Source of the DNA: JAEZJZ01 sp050949055
Lineage (GTDB): Bacteria > Bacillota > UBA994 > UBA5500
DNA: 64,000 nt
Assembly (NCBI GenBank): GCA_050949055.1
Contig: JBMNFA010000001.1
Coordinates: forward strand, 496,001 to 560,000
Direction of reading: 5' to 3'
Below are positions 7,832-17,187 of the stretch, one piece after another (positions within the stretch are counted from its first letter, which is position 1; each line of letters begins with the position of its first letter). The notes beneath the pieces were generated by a model, which saw nothing but the letters and a program-made list of their open reading frames with translations, had not been told where the DNA came from and searched no databases. Position numbers and translations under genes: made by a program.

Positions 7832-10800
7832 TCAATTATTCCCGGCTTCCGACAGTTTCACAGAGATCACCTGGGAGACACCCCGGGCCGGCATGGTCAC
7901 CCCATACAGGGTGTCGGCGGCCAACATCGTCTCTTTGGAGTGGGTGATCATCACAAACTGTGTTTCCTCTGCCAACCGCTTTACCACCTGCATCAGCCGG
8001 CGGATGTTGGCATCGTCCAGCGGCGCATCGATTTCGTCCAGAATGCAGAAGGGAGTGGGTTTCACCTGCAGCACCGCGCAGAGCAACGCCACCGCCGTCA
8101 ATGCTTTTTCACCGCCGGACAACAGGTTGATGTTTTGCAGATTCTTACCTGGAGGCTGCGCCAGGATGTCAATGCCGGTCTCCAGCGGCTGGTCAGCATT
8201 TACCAGACGCAGATCCGCTTCTCCACCATCGAACAGCTCCGCAAACGTCTTCTGAAAGACCCGGCGTACCTCTTGAAAGGCATCGAGAAAGCGCCTGGCG
8301 ATCAATTGATCGATCTCCTGGATAATCTGCTCCAACGACTGTCGGCTGTCGACCAGATCCTGCTGCTGGGTGTTCAAGAATCCTACCCGTTCCTGCAACC
8401 GTTCCAGCTCAGCAATGGCGCTGACCCGCACCGGACCCAGATCGGCAATCTGCTGCTTCACACTGGCCAACAGTTCCTCGCCCTGGGTACGACTTTGCAG
8501 GGTGGAATGCTCATTCTGCAGGTCCGCTACCTGGTAGTCAGTCTCCAGGCGGGCGCGCATGGTCTCGCACTCACTCTCCAGCCGCGAGAGGCGGAGTTCA
8601 ATGCTGTAGAGATTGTTCTTTTGCTCCTCCACCAGGTCGCGCTGTTGGCGAATCTGCTGACGGCTGGTGGAGGAATCGGCCTGCAGGGCTTCCAGCGACT
8701 GTTTGGTCTGTTCCAGTTCACTGCTCTGCTGCTGCTGTTGCAGCTGCAGTCGCTGCATCTCCTGCTCCAACTGCAGCAACTGGCCTTGGTCATCAGCGCC
8801 GGCAATCTGTAGCCGTTGCTGTTCTGCGGCCACCTGCTTCAGGCTGGAGGCTTCCTCGGCCACCCTCTCTGCCAGGCTGTCCCAAAAGCGCTGCTGACCC
8901 TGCAGTTGCTCCTGCAAACTGCTCAGCGCCACTTCCAGCCGATGCGCCCGCTCCAAGTCAGCCAGGCGCTGCTTTGACTGCTCGGCGTCAGCGGCTCGCA
9001 ATCTTTCCAGATTTTGTTTGGTGCCGGCCAGTGCCAGAGAAGTTGCTGCCACCTGTTCCTTGGCCGCCAATAACTCCTGCTGGCAGTGGCCGAGCCGCTG
9101 CCTGGTCTCGGCACACCGTTGGCGCAGCTCCTGCGTCGCCTGCTGATGCTGGCTCAGCATCCGCTGCCCGGAATGCAGTTCGCCCTGTAGCTGCAGCCGC
9201 TGAGACTCCAACTGGCGCAACTGGCTGGCCACCCCCCGTAGCCGTTCGACCAAGGCAGCCAGGTGAGCTTCGTTTGCGGTAATAGCTTGCTCATTGCTCT
9301 GGCCGCTCTCCTGCAGTCGCTGCCGCTCAGCCGTCAGCCGCTGCAACTCCCGCTGACGCCCCAGAAAACCTCCGCCCCTACGTTGACGGCTACCGCCGCT
9401 GATCGAGCCTCCCGGCGCAAGCAGGTCCCCTTCCAGGGTTACCATACGCACTTGGTGCCCGGTGGCTTTGGCGATCTGCACCGCTTGTTCTAAGCTCTCT
9501 ACCACCAAAATATTGCCCAGGAAATTCTCCATCACTTTGCGCACATCAGGCTGAAAGCTAACCAAATCCACAGCGAAGCCCAAAGCGCCGGGCATGTTCG
9601 CCGCCGCCTGCTCCACTGCCCGCCTGGCCCGAGGCTGAATCACATCCAAGGGCAGGAAGGTGGCACGCCCCGCGTCGTTGCGCTTTAAGTAGGCGATGCC
9701 ACGCTTAGCGTCCGACTCCGTCTCGGTTACCACAAACTGTAGGCTGCCGCCTAGGGCGACTTCAATGGCGTACTCATACTTGCCGGGTACGTTGAGCAGA
9801 TCTCCCATCACCCCTATCAATCCGCTGAGGCTTTCCTCTCCCCGCTTCTTGGCTAGCATCAACGCTCGCACTCCCCGTTGATAGCCCTCCATGTGATCCA
9901 TCATGTCCCGCAGTAGGCGCAAGCGGCTAGCTACAGCCGCCAGCTCCTGCTGAATCTGCTGCCCCTGACGCTTGCTGGCCGCCAGCGCCGCCTCTGCCTG
10001 CTGCCGTTCTGCCTCCAAGCAGGCCTGCTCTGATTGCAGGTCCTGACACCGCCCGGCGGTCTGCTGCTCCCGTTCCGTCAGCGCCGTCAGTTGCTGCGAT
10101 AGTTGCTGACAGCGGGCTTCCGCTCCCAGCAAGTCCTGCTCCAGGCTCTGTAGCTCGTTGTCCAACCGCTCCTGGCGGTCGCGCCACAGACTGACCTCCA
10201 GCTCCGCCGCTTGGTACAGCTGCGACTGCTCAGCCAGCTGTTGCTCCGTTTGTTGCAGCAACACATCCGAACCTTGTTGCTCCGCCAGACGCAGTGCTGC
10301 CTGTAAAGCTTGCAGCTCGTCCATTTTGGCGACGATGGCCCGCTGCAGCTGCTCTTTGCTGGCAGCCGCCTCCTCCATCTGCTGGGACAACTCAGCCCGG
10401 CGGGCATCCAGAGTAGCCTGCCTGATGGCTAAATCGGCCAGCTGCCGCTGCCGCTCCTCCTCCCGATTGAGGATGATCCCCCGTTGACCCAGCAGCCGCT
10501 CGCCTTGCTGCGCCAGCTGGTGCAGCAATTGATTGGTAGCCTGCAGTCGCTCTTGTAGGGCAGTCTGCTCCAATCGACAACGCTCTTCCCAGGCCTCCAG
10601 ACGCAACAGCTGCTTCTGTGCCTCGATGATCTGATCGTTTACCTGCTGCCGGGAGCGCTGGTCCCGCTGCCGCCGGCGCTCGGCCATATTCAACTCGTAA
10701 AGGATTAGGTTCTTCTCCACGGACTGGCGTTCCGCCTGCAACCGCAGATACCGCTGGGCTTGCTCGGCTTCCAGTTGCAGCGGCTCCATTTGATTCTCCA

Positions 10801-11392
10801 GCTCAAACAACAGATCTCTCACCCGGGTGAGAGCCGCTTCCGTGTCCGCCAGCTTGTTGGTGGTCTCCCGCTTGCGGGCCTTATATTTGGCGATGCCGGC
10901 CACCTCTTCCAGCAGAGCGCGGCGCTCTTCCGGCCGCGCCGACAGTATTTCATCGATGCGCCCCTGCCCCACAAAGGAATAGGCATCCTTGCCTACCCCG
11001 GTATCCAGGAACAGGTCTTGGATATCCTTGAGGCGACACTTGTTTTGGTTGAGATAGTAGTCGCTTTCCCCTGACTTGAACACCCGTCTGGTCACTGCCA
11101 CCTCATTGAACGCCAAAGGGAAAATCTGATCGCTATTGTCAAAAACCATGGTCACTTCCGCCAACCCCAGACCCCGCCTGTCCTTGGTGCCGGAGAAGAT
11201 CACGTCGTCCATGCGAGTGCCGCGCAGTGCCTTCACACTTTGCTCGCCCAGGACCCACTTCATGGCATCGGCCAGATTGCTCTTGCCGCTGCCGTTAGGA
11301 CCCACTATGGCAGTAATCCCATTGGCCAAAGTCACCTCGGTTTTATCGGGAAAAGACTTGAATCCTCGAATCTCCAAACGTTTAATGCGCAT
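7832..11392 (-). CDS. smc: Chromosome partition protein SMC
   Basis: Condensin ATPase that organises and segregates the chromosome with ScpA and ScpB. 1186 aa, the usual length. N-terminal Walker A GPNGSGKSN is at 31-39. Two long Gln-rich coiled-coil arms flank a hinge at about residues 510-660 (GLIGVMGDLL, GRATFLPLDVI, GGSISGG). The C-terminal head carries signature LLSGGEKALTAVALL and Walker B CILDEIDAPLDDAN. ATG 11392 (MRIKRLEIRGFKSF) follows a GGAGGGGG site; the upstream TTG is less likely. The scpAB genes are not in the window. Confidence 0.97.
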   Translation of the reverse strand: MRIKRLEIRGFKSFPDKTEVTLANGITAIVGPNGSGKSNLADAMKWVLGEQSVKALRGTRMDDVIFSGTKDRRGLGLAEVTMVFDNSDQIFPLAFNEVAVTRRVFKSGESDYYLNQNKCRLKDIQDLFLDTGVGKDAYSFVGQGRIDEILSARPEERRALLEEVAGIAKYKARKRETTNKLADTEAALTRVRDLLFELENQMEPLQLEAEQAQRYLRLQAERQSVEKNLILYELNMAERRRQRDQRSRQQVNDQIIEAQKQLLRLEAWEERCRLEQTALQERLQATNQLLHQLAQQGERLLGQRGIILNREEERQRQLADLAIRQATLDARRAELSQQMEEAAASKEQLQRAIVAKMDELQALQAALRLAEQQGSDVLLQQTEQQLAEQSQLYQAAELEVSLWRDRQERLDNELQSLEQDLLGAEARCQQLSQQLTALTEREQQTAGRCQDLQSEQACLEAERQQAEAALAASKRQGQQIQQELAAVASRLRLLRDMMDHMEGYQRGVRALMLAKKRGEESLSGLIGVMGDLLNVPGKYEYAIEVALGGSLQFVVTETESDAKRGIAYLKRNDAGRATFLPLDVIQPRARRAVEQAAANMPGALGFAVDLVSFQPDVRKVMENFLGNILVVESLEQAVQIAKATGHQVRMVTLEGDLLAPGGSISGGSRQRRGGGFLGRQRELQRLTAERQRLQESGQSNEQAITANEAHLAALVERLRGVASQLRQLESQRLQLQGELHSGQRMLSQHQQATQELRQRCAETRQRLGHCQQELLAAKEQVAATSLALAGTKQNLERLRAADAEQSKQRLADLERAHRLEVALSSLQEQLQGQQRFWDSLAERVAEEASSLKQVAAEQQRLQIAGADDQGQLLQLEQEMQRLQLQQQQQSSELEQTKQSLEALQADSSTSRQQIRQQRDLVEEQKNNLYSIELRLSRLESECETMRARLETDYQVADLQNEHSTLQSRTQGEELLASVKQQIADLGPVRVSAIAELERLQERVGFLNTQQQDLVDSRQSLEQIIQEIDQLIARRFLDAFQEVRRVFQKTFAELFDGGEADLRLVNADQPLETGIDILAQPPGKNLQNINLLSGGEKALTAVALLCAVLQVKPTPFCILDEIDAPLDDANIRRLMQVVKRLAEETQFVMITHSKETMLAADTLYGVTMPARGVSQVISVKLSEAGNN

Positions 11393-11532
11393 GGGCAACC
11401 CCCTCCATCAGGTGTGTGGCCGCAAACCGCGTACTATCATAAATTAGCGATCAGACCGGCAAATACCTGCGCAAAGGCAACAGTTCCATTCTAACATGCC
11501 TGGCCGCACTGCTGCAGGGGATAGCGGCGTGC

Positions 11533-11560
11533 AAAACAAAACGGCCCGCTGCTGCGGGCC
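11533..11560 (-). terminator. Intrinsic terminator of spoVS
   Basis: Minus strand GGCCCGC-AGCA-GCGGGCC followed by GTTTTGTTTTG, about 20 bp after the spoVS stop codon. It separates spoVS from smc. Confidence 0.75.
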
Positions 11561-11580
11561 GCCAATATCCGTTTGCTTTA

Positions 11581-11841
11581 CTAGCGAGGGGCGACGATGA
11601 ACTTGATGGCGGTTCTTTCTTCTCCATCGATGTTGATATCCGCAAAGGCGGGGATGGTGATCAAGTTGATGCCATTGGGGGCCACATAGCCTCGGCAGAT
11701 GGCGATGGACTTGACGGCCTGATTGACAGCTCCGGCTCCCACGGCTTGAATCTCGGCTGTTCCCCGTTCGCGCAGCACTGCCGCCAAGGCGCCGGCTACT
11801 GCTTTGGGCTGGGATAGTGCAGAGACCTTTAATACTTCCAT
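11581..11841 (-). CDS. spoVS: Stage V sporulation protein S
   Basis: Small Alba-like nucleic-acid-binding protein (86 aa, exactly the usual size) that affects spore coat assembly and septation. Conserved blocks: MEVLKVSALSQPKAVAGALA, ERGTAEIQAVGAGAVNQAVK, and the C-terminal DINIDGEERTAIKFIVAPR. A longer frame begins at 11991, but ATG 11841 matches the family start and follows GGGAGAG. It has its own terminator and lies between rnc and smc, which are usually adjacent. Confidence 0.94.
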   Translation of the reverse strand: MEVLKVSALSQPKAVAGALAAVLRERGTAEIQAVGAGAVNQAVKSIAICRGYVAPNGINLITIPAFADINIDGEERTAIKFIVAPR

Positions 11842-12005
11842 TTTCGCGAATCTCTCCCTTTTCGATGATTTGCGGTGTCTAGCAGCCGCTGCTGGCCAGA
11901 TGAACTTGGCCTCGGTATCAGGTATATGCAGGCACCGGGAGAAAGTGACTGCAAACCTGCTACAACCAGGAAAAGCTATGTAACAAGCCACCTGGGTGAG
12001 GCAGC

Positions 12006-12722
12006 TTAGCGTCCGTTGCCTTTGACCGACGGATGATGCAGCGCCTGCTTGGCTGCTGCCTGCTCCGCTTCCTTCTTGCTATGGCCGGTTCCCTGCCCGA
12101 CCACACGGCCCTGCCAGCTGACGGCCACGCTGAAAGTCTTATCATGATCTGGGCCGGCCTCGTCAGTCACCTGATAGGTCAGCGCATCGCCGGCCAGCTG
12201 CTTCTGCACCATTTCCTGCAGCCGCGTCTTATAGTCCTGCCACAGCTCGCCCCGGTCAAGGGCAGCAAATGCCTCGCGGAACAGCCGGTGGTAGACGGCC
12301 TCGGCTACAGCCAGCCCGCCGCATAGGTAGACTGCTCCTAAGAGAGCCTCAACGGCGTCAGCCAGTAGCGACGCGCGCTCCCGCCCACCGGTAGCCAGCT
12401 GGCTTTTTCCCAGCAGCAGCAAACCGCCCAAACCCAGTTCCCGAGCTATCTCAGCCAGAGTCTTCTCGCAGACCAAATTGGCGCGCATGCGAGTCAACTC
12501 TCCCTCAGGTAGGTCGGGATAATGACCATACAGGTACTGGCTGGTCAACAGCTCCAACACTGCATCCCCTAAGAACTCTAGCCGTTCGTTGTGTTCCACC
12601 TGCACTTCGTTGCCATAGGAGGAATGGGTGAGGGCTTGAGATAGCAGCCTGCGGTCTATTTCCGACAATGCCAATCGTTCGATCAGCACATCCAGTCTGT
12701 TCAATTTGTTGTGGTCCCCCAC
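12006..12722 (-). CDS. rnc: Ribonuclease III
   Basis: Double-stranded RNA endonuclease for rRNA and mRNA processing. The RNase III domain holds the signature NERLEFLGDAVLELL (residues about 42-56) and a second acidic site near LADAVEALLGAVYL. A C-terminal dsRNA-binding domain spans about 160-232 (DYKTRLQEMVQK, VGQGTGHSKKEAEQAAAKQAL). 238 aa. The start is GTG 12722, 11 nt after AGGAGG. It follows acpP as in most Firmicutes. Confidence 0.96.
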   Translation of the reverse strand: MGDHNKLNRLDVLIERLALSEIDRRLLSQALTHSSYGNEVQVEHNERLEFLGDAVLELLTSQYLYGHYPDLPEGELTRMRANLVCEKTLAEIARELGLGGLLLLGKSQLATGGRERASLLADAVEALLGAVYLCGGLAVAEAVYHRLFREAFAALDRGELWQDYKTRLQEMVQKQLAGDALTYQVTDEAGPDHDKTFSVAVSWQGRVVGQGTGHSKKEAEQAAAKQALHHPSVKGNGR

Positions 12723-12779
12723 GCTTCAGCTCACCTCCTTCCACGATTGGCAACCGCATCGTCCATACTCTGGCGAGGG

Positions 12780-12807
12780 AAATAGGGCACGCCAGCGTGC
12801 CCTATTT
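12780..12807 (-). terminator. Hairpin at the end of acpP
   Basis: Minus strand AAATAGGGCACGC and its complement flank 2 nt and overlap the acpP stop codon. The stem ends in TTT with no longer T run, so it may be a processing or 3'-protecting hairpin as well as a terminator before rnc. Confidence 0.5.
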
Positions 12808-13041
12808 AGCATACTTGCGGATGTATTCCACTGCGTCTCCCACGGATTTGATGTTCTCAGCTACCGACTCCTCGATCTCCAAGTCATAGGTCTCCTCCAA
12901 GAGCATGATCAGCTCCACCAAGTCTAAAGAATCGGCGCGCAAATCCTCCCTAAAGGAGGTATCCATGGTAATCCGCTCTTCGTCCACCCTCAATTGTCCA
13001 GCGATCAACTTGCGAACCTGCAAAAATACTCGATCAGACAC
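12802..13041 (-). CDS. acpP: Acyl carrier protein
   Basis: Carries acyl chains on a 4'-phosphopantetheine arm during fatty-acid and phospholipid synthesis. 79 aa, acidic. The attachment serine is in RADSLDLVELIMLLEE. It lies upstream of rnc as usual, but the gene before it is degV rather than fabG/fabF. PlsX, encoded two genes upstream, uses acyl-ACP. Confidence 0.96.
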   Translation of the reverse strand: MSDRVFLQVRKLIAGQLRVDEERITMDTSFREDLRADSLDLVELIMLLEETYDLEIEESVAENIKSVGDAVEYIRKYAK

Positions 13042-13060
13042 TCGCTCTTCCTCCCCTGAC

Positions 13061-13915
13061 TTATATTATCGCCGGGACCACTACGAAACCCAGCGTCCCT
13101 GGGCCGGTATGCACTCCAATCACCGGGCCGACAGTGGTAACCATCTGTTCCTTGACCTGATACTGCTCTGCCACCAACTCCGCCAGCTTGGCAGCTAACT
13201 CGGGCCGCTCCGCATGAACCACTCCCAGGTAGACCGGCCGATCGTTTGGCACCAGTCCTGGCATGGCAGCCACCATGCGGTTGAGCACCTTCTCCATCTT
13301 GCCCCTGGCCTTCTCATAGACTCCGACCACGCCGTCCTCAATTTGCAGGATGGGACGCACATTCAACAGATTGCCCAACAGCGCAGAGGCCTTGCCGATG
13401 CGTCCGTTCCGCTCCAGCCAATCCAAAGTCTCCACCGTCAACAGGATGTGCTGCTGTTCTGCTGCCTGCTGACAGATGTCCACCACCTCTGCCACTGATT
13501 TTCCCGCAGCAATCGCCTTGCTGGCCAAGAGCACTACCCAGCCCAAGCCTACCGAGGCCGACCTGGTATCCACCAGCGAGATGTCAGCGTCTGGAAACAT
13601 ATCTTTGGCCACCTGCGCAGCTTGATAGGTGCCACTCAAAGCGGAGGAAAGGTGGATGGAGATAATCTGATCATATTGTTCCAATAACTGTCGATAGACA
13701 TTGGCGAAGTCCCCTGGGGCCGGCTGCGAAGTGCTGGGATGAACCGCGGAAGTCCTCAGCCGCTGAAAGAACTGTTCCGGCGTGACGGTCACGCCATCAA
13801 GCAGATTCTCATCGCCAAAGATCACCGACAACGGGACTACATGGATATCGTGAGCCTGTCTAAACTCCTGGGGTAGGTCGCAAGTGCTGTCTGTCACTAG
13901 GGCAATACGCCTCAC
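13061..13915 (-). CDS. DegV family fatty-acid-binding protein (FakB-like)
   Basis: DegV proteins bind a long-chain fatty acid. FakB members present it to the kinase FakA, which makes acyl-phosphate for PlsX/PlsY. 284 aa: N-terminal VTDSTCDLPQEF, the TSQPAPGDF motif, IHLSSALSGTYQAAQ and the C-terminal HTGPGTLGFVV, all typical. The start is GTG 13915, overlapping the plsX stop as GTGA. Its place between plsX and acpP, with fakA also in the window, supports a fatty-acid role. The specific FakB assignment is inferred from context. Confidence 0.9.
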   Translation of the reverse strand: MRRIALVTDSTCDLPQEFRQAHDIHVVPLSVIFGDENLLDGVTVTPEQFFQRLRTSAVHPSTSQPAPGDFANVYRQLLEQYDQIISIHLSSALSGTYQAAQVAKDMFPDADISLVDTRSASVGLGWVVLLASKAIAAGKSVAEVVDICQQAAEQQHILLTVETLDWLERNGRIGKASALLGNLLNVRPILQIEDGVVGVYEKARGKMEKVLNRMVAAMPGLVPNDRPVYLGVVHAERPELAAKLAELVAEQYQVKEQMVTTVGPVIGVHTGPGTLGFVVVPAII

Positions 13916-14934
13916 TGCAAGACCTCCTTGATTGCTGAGTGTTCTACCGCGGTGCTGATCCGCTCTACAAAGTCGTGCTCCACAAAGCGGGCGGCCTGTA
14001 GGATGCCGTTTTCAATGGCCAAGCGACGGGAACTGCCATGACACTTGACCATCGCTTGCTTCACGCCTAGGAGCGGTGCCCCTCCATGCTCAGAGTAATC
14101 CAGTTTTCGCTTGAAGCGGCGCAGGCTGGGCTTGAGCAGCCCGGCACCCAATTTGCTCTGCAGACTGCTGCTGAATTCTTCTCTTAACAGAGCGAACATG
14201 GTCGCTGCCATGCCCTCCATGAATTTGAGCAGCACATTGCCCACAAAGCCATCGGTGACCACCACATCGGCATCGCCCAGCAGCAGGTCGCGCGCCTCAA
14301 CGCTACCGACGAAGTTGATCGGCAGCTGCTCCATCAGGGGGAAAGTGTCTTTGATCAACTGGTTGCCTTTACCGGGCTCCACTCCTACGTTGAGCAGACC
14401 CACCCGGGGGGCCTTCCGTCCCAACACCTGTTCTGCATAGATGGAACCCATGATGGCGTATTGCAGCAAGTGCTCTGGCTTGGCATCCATGTTGGCACCG
14501 ATGTCCAGCACCACTACGCCCTGACCGTTGGCCGTAGGCAATATGGGGGCAAGCGCGGGACGTTCCACGCCGGGTAAGCGGCCGAGAACCAGCAAGCCTG
14601 CCGCCATAAAAGCCCCGGTGCTGCCAGCTGTGACCAGGGCATCGGCTTTGCCTTCCCGCAGCAACCTGGTAGCCACCACAATGGAAGAGTCCTTCTTGCG
14701 TCGGACGGCCATTGCAGGCGATTCTTCGTTGCCAATCACCTGGGTGGCTGGAACGATGGCCAGGCGTTCCTGGTCTGCCAAAGATACTGATTCCAATGCT
14801 TCCTGCAATAGCTCAGGTTGTCCTACCAGTTGAATATGTATTCCCGGGAGACGCTGTGCAGCACCGATAGCGCCAGCTACTAGCTCCAGTGGAGCATGAT
14901 CTCCGCCCATGGCGTCCAGCGCAATCCTGATCAT
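13912..14934 (-). CDS. plsX: Phosphate acyltransferase PlsX
   Basis: Converts acyl-ACP and phosphate to acyl-phosphate, the donor for glycerol-phosphate acylation. MIRIALDAMGGDHAPLELV, MAVRRKKDSSIV, AGSTGAFMAAG, DIGANMD and LLNVGVEPGKGN are characteristic. About 340 aa from ATG 14934, which follows AGAGAGGTGAAGCTG. The frame is open upstream to 15018, but that part is unlike the family. The regulator gene fapR, often just before plsX, is absent. A 4-bp overlap couples it to degV. Confidence 0.96.
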   Translation of the reverse strand: MIRIALDAMGGDHAPLELVAGAIGAAQRLPGIHIQLVGQPELLQEALESVSLADQERLAIVPATQVIGNEESPAMAVRRKKDSSIVVATRLLREGKADALVTAGSTGAFMAAGLLVLGRLPGVERPALAPILPTANGQGVVVLDIGANMDAKPEHLLQYAIMGSIYAEQVLGRKAPRVGLLNVGVEPGKGNQLIKDTFPLMEQLPINFVGSVEARDLLLGDADVVVTDGFVGNVLLKFMEGMAATMFALLREEFSSSLQSKLGAGLLKPSLRRFKRKLDYSEHGGAPLLGVKQAMVKCHGSSRRLAIENGILQAARFVEHDFVERISTAVEHSAIKEVLQ

Positions 14935-15063
14935 CAGCTTCACCTCTCTCAGAGCATTTGGCCGCCTGAAGCGACAGGCAACCAAATTCAGTATAACGTG
15001 AACATATTCAGCGGACAAGGTGTTTGCTCAATATTGTGCACGCGCCTCCCGAGAGAGGCTGCC

Positions 15064-15094
15064 AAAAACAAAAGCACAGCCAACTAGCTGTGCT
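15064..15094 (-). terminator. Intrinsic terminator of rpmF
   Basis: Minus strand AGCACAGC-TAGTTG-GCTGTGCT followed by TTTGTTTTT. It ends the yceD-rpmF transcript before plsX. Confidence 0.82.
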
Positions 15095-15111
15095 CAAGTT
15101 TAAGTCTCCAT

Positions 15112-15288
15112 TTAGTCCACGGATACTACTGCGCGATTCTTATAGTAGCCACAGTGTGGGCAAGCGCGATGCGGGAGCCTGGCCTCATGGCACTGAGGAC
15201 ACTCCACCATACCCGGGACAGTCAACTTCCAGTTGGCGCGTCGCTGGTCACGGCGAGCCTTGGACGTTCTCCTCTTAGGTACTGCCAT
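15112..15288 (-). CDS. rpmF: 50S ribosomal protein L32 (zinc-ribbon form)
   Basis: 58 aa. MAVPKRRTSKARRDQRRANWK is the L32 signature. The C-terminal half has two Cys pairs (CPQC, CPHCGYYKNR), so it is the zinc-binding form. ATG 15288 follows AGGAGGTGTTTGACG; the TTG two codons upstream is unlikely. It is cotranscribed with yceD and stopped by a good terminator. Confidence 0.96.
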   Translation of the reverse strand: MAVPKRRTSKARRDQRRANWKLTVPGMVECPQCHEARLPHRACPHCGYYKNRAVVSVD

Positions 15289-15336
15289 CGTCAAACACCT
15301 CCTTCAGCGATAGAAAAACTCATCAAGACCAGAAAG

Positions 15337-15861
15337 CTATCGTTGGGGCTCGTCCGGCAACAAGGAGCGCAAAACCGCCAGACGAGGATCCAGTGACAAC
15401 TGATTACAGTCGCATTGCCCCCGGTTCAGGTTCTGACCGCAAGCAGGGCACAGTCCCTGACACCTGGGATCACACAATGGCTGCATCGGCATCTGCTCAA
15501 GGATGGTCTGCGTCGCCAGCTCTGACAGATCCAGCTGATCGGTATCAGCATTCAGGTAGCTGGCCAGCCACTGTTCTTCCGGATCGTCGCCGCGAAGTGG
15601 GATCTGCACCTGCAGGGGCAACTCCACCCTGCGATCGAACTCCTCGGCACAACGGCTACAGCTTTGGCGGAGCACTGCACTGACGGTTCCGGTGACCTGC
15701 AACAAACCATCGTTGCTGGAGAATGCAGCGTTGATCGTCACACCCTCTGGGAACTCTATGGGTAGGCCCTGCCAATTGAGCTGCGGCCAATCCTCCTTCA
15801 CTTCCACCTGGCGCTCGATGTCCTGAACGCCGCGGAAATCGCGCAGAGAGACCTTCACCAA
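15337..15861 (-). CDS. yceD: YceD/DUF177 family protein
   Basis: Conserved partner of rpmF, linked in other organisms to 23S rRNA accumulation. 174 aa. The DUF177 core includes CSRCAEEFDRRVELPLQV, then LDLSELATQTILEQMPMQPLC. A Cys-rich zinc-ribbon-like tail (CDPRCQGLCPACGQ) precedes RLAVLRSLL. The start is GTG 15861 after GAGGTGATTTTTG. It follows a consensus promoter and is first in the yceD-rpmF unit. Confidence 0.93.
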   Translation of the reverse strand: MVKVSLRDFRGVQDIERQVEVKEDWPQLNWQGLPIEFPEGVTINAAFSSNDGLLQVTGTVSAVLRQSCSRCAEEFDRRVELPLQVQIPLRGDDPEEQWLASYLNADTDQLDLSELATQTILEQMPMQPLCDPRCQGLCPACGQNLNRGQCDCNQLSLDPRLAVLRSLLPDEPQR

Positions 15862-15874
15862 AAATCACCTCATC

Positions 15875-15903
15875 ATTATACAGTGGTGCCAAAACCTTGT
15901 CAA
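15875..15903 (-). promoter_or_regulatory. Consensus SigA promoter of yceD-rpmF
   Basis: TTGACA (15903-15898), exactly 17 bp, TATAAT (15880-15875) on the minus strand. Both hexamers are perfect. It lies 14 bp upstream of the yceD GTG, so the 5' leader is very short. Confidence 0.9.
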
Positions 15904-15950
15904 TCGCACAGAGAGGGCTCCGCAGGCCCTATGGCCAAGTCGCTTTCGCC

Positions 15951-17150
15951 TTAGCTTTTCATGAAGGAGAGGGTGTCTCTGGCAATCATCAGCTCTTCGT
16001 TGGTTGGAATCAGCAGTACTCGCACGCTAGCTTGGTCGGCGCTGACATCCACTTCCCTACCGCGCACGTTGTTCTTCTGCGGATCAATCTGCACGCCCAA
16101 GAACTCAAGCCCCTGGCAGATCTTCTCCCGCATGCTGGGCGAGTTCTCGCCCAAACCGGCGGTGAACACGATGGCATCCACGCCACCCATCGCTGCCGCA
16201 TAGGCACCAATGTACTTACGTACCCTGTAGGCAAACATCTCCATGGCCAAGTCAGCACGCTTGTTGCCTGCTTGGGCCGCCTCTTCGATGGCGCGGAAGT
16301 CGCTGCTCACTCCGGAAATGCCCAATACGCCAGACCGCTTGTTCAGCAGTTTGTTCACCACGTCATCCGCTGTCAGGCCTTCTTTGCCAGCCAGGAAGCT
16401 GACCACAGCCGGATCCACGTCGCCGCTGCGAGTGCCCATGATCAACCCTTCCAACGGGGTGAAGCCCATACTGGTATCAACAGAGCGCCCACCGTCAACG
16501 GCGGTGATGCTGGCGCCATTGCCCAAATGACAGGTGATCACCTTCAGTTGCTCGGCCGGCTTATTCAGCAGTGCGGCCGCTCGTTGGGAAACATAGAGGT
16601 GGGATGTGCCATGGAAACCGTAGCGCCGGAGGCCATACTTGCCATAGTACTCGTAGGGCAGGGCATAGAGATAGGCATAATCAGGCATGCTCTGATGGAA
16701 AGCCGTATCGAACACGCCCACGTGGGTGACATTGGGCATCAGCCGCGTGGCGGCCTCGATGCCGATGATGTTGGGCGGATTGTGCAAGGGGGCCAGATCA
16801 ATACACTCACGCAGCGCAGCCATCACCTGATCGTCGATCACTACCGAGCAGGCAAACTTCTCACCGGCATGCACTACCCGGTGGCCAACCGCCTCGATCT
16901 CGGACATATTCTCCAGGACACCGTATTCAGGATTGACCAAAGCGTCAAAGACCAGCTTGATCGCCACCTCATGATTGGGCATGGCTGCTTCAATAGTGAT
17001 GTTCTCCTCGTCGCCACGGCGATATTTGAGGAAAGAGCCGTCCAAGCCAATTTTCTCAGCAATCCCTTTGGCCAACACGGTCTCGGTGTTCATGTCAAAG
17101 ACCTGGTACTTCAGAGACGAACTGCCACAGTTGATCACCAAAACTTTCAC
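15951..17150 (-). CDS. ackA: Acetate kinase
   Basis: Interconverts acetate plus ATP with acetyl phosphate, giving ATP in fermentative metabolism. VLVINCGSSSLKYQVFDM at the N-terminus and GFHGTSHLYV, CHLGNGASITAV and TRSGDVDP are diagnostic; the C-terminus carries FTAGLGENSPSMREKI. About 399 aa from GTG 17150, which follows AAGGAGGTTGTCTT. No phosphotransacetylase gene is in view. It is divergent from tmcAL, whose product also consumes acetate. Confidence 0.96.
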   Translation of the reverse strand: MKVLVINCGSSSLKYQVFDMNTETVLAKGIAEKIGLDGSFLKYRRGDEENITIEAAMPNHEVAIKLVFDALVNPEYGVLENMSEIEAVGHRVVHAGEKFACSVVIDDQVMAALRECIDLAPLHNPPNIIGIEAATRLMPNVTHVGVFDTAFHQSMPDYAYLYALPYEYYGKYGLRRYGFHGTSHLYVSQRAAALLNKPAEQLKVITCHLGNGASITAVDGGRSVDTSMGFTPLEGLIMGTRSGDVDPAVVSFLAGKEGLTADDVVNKLLNKRSGVLGISGVSSDFRAIEEAAQAGNKRADLAMEMFAYRVRKYIGAYAAAMGGVDAIVFTAGLGENSPSMREKICQGLEFLGVQIDPQKNNVRGREVDVSADQASVRVLLIPTNEELMIARDTLSFMKS

Positions 17151-17187
17151 AAGACAACCTCCTTCAAAGCTTGGCAAATACCATACT

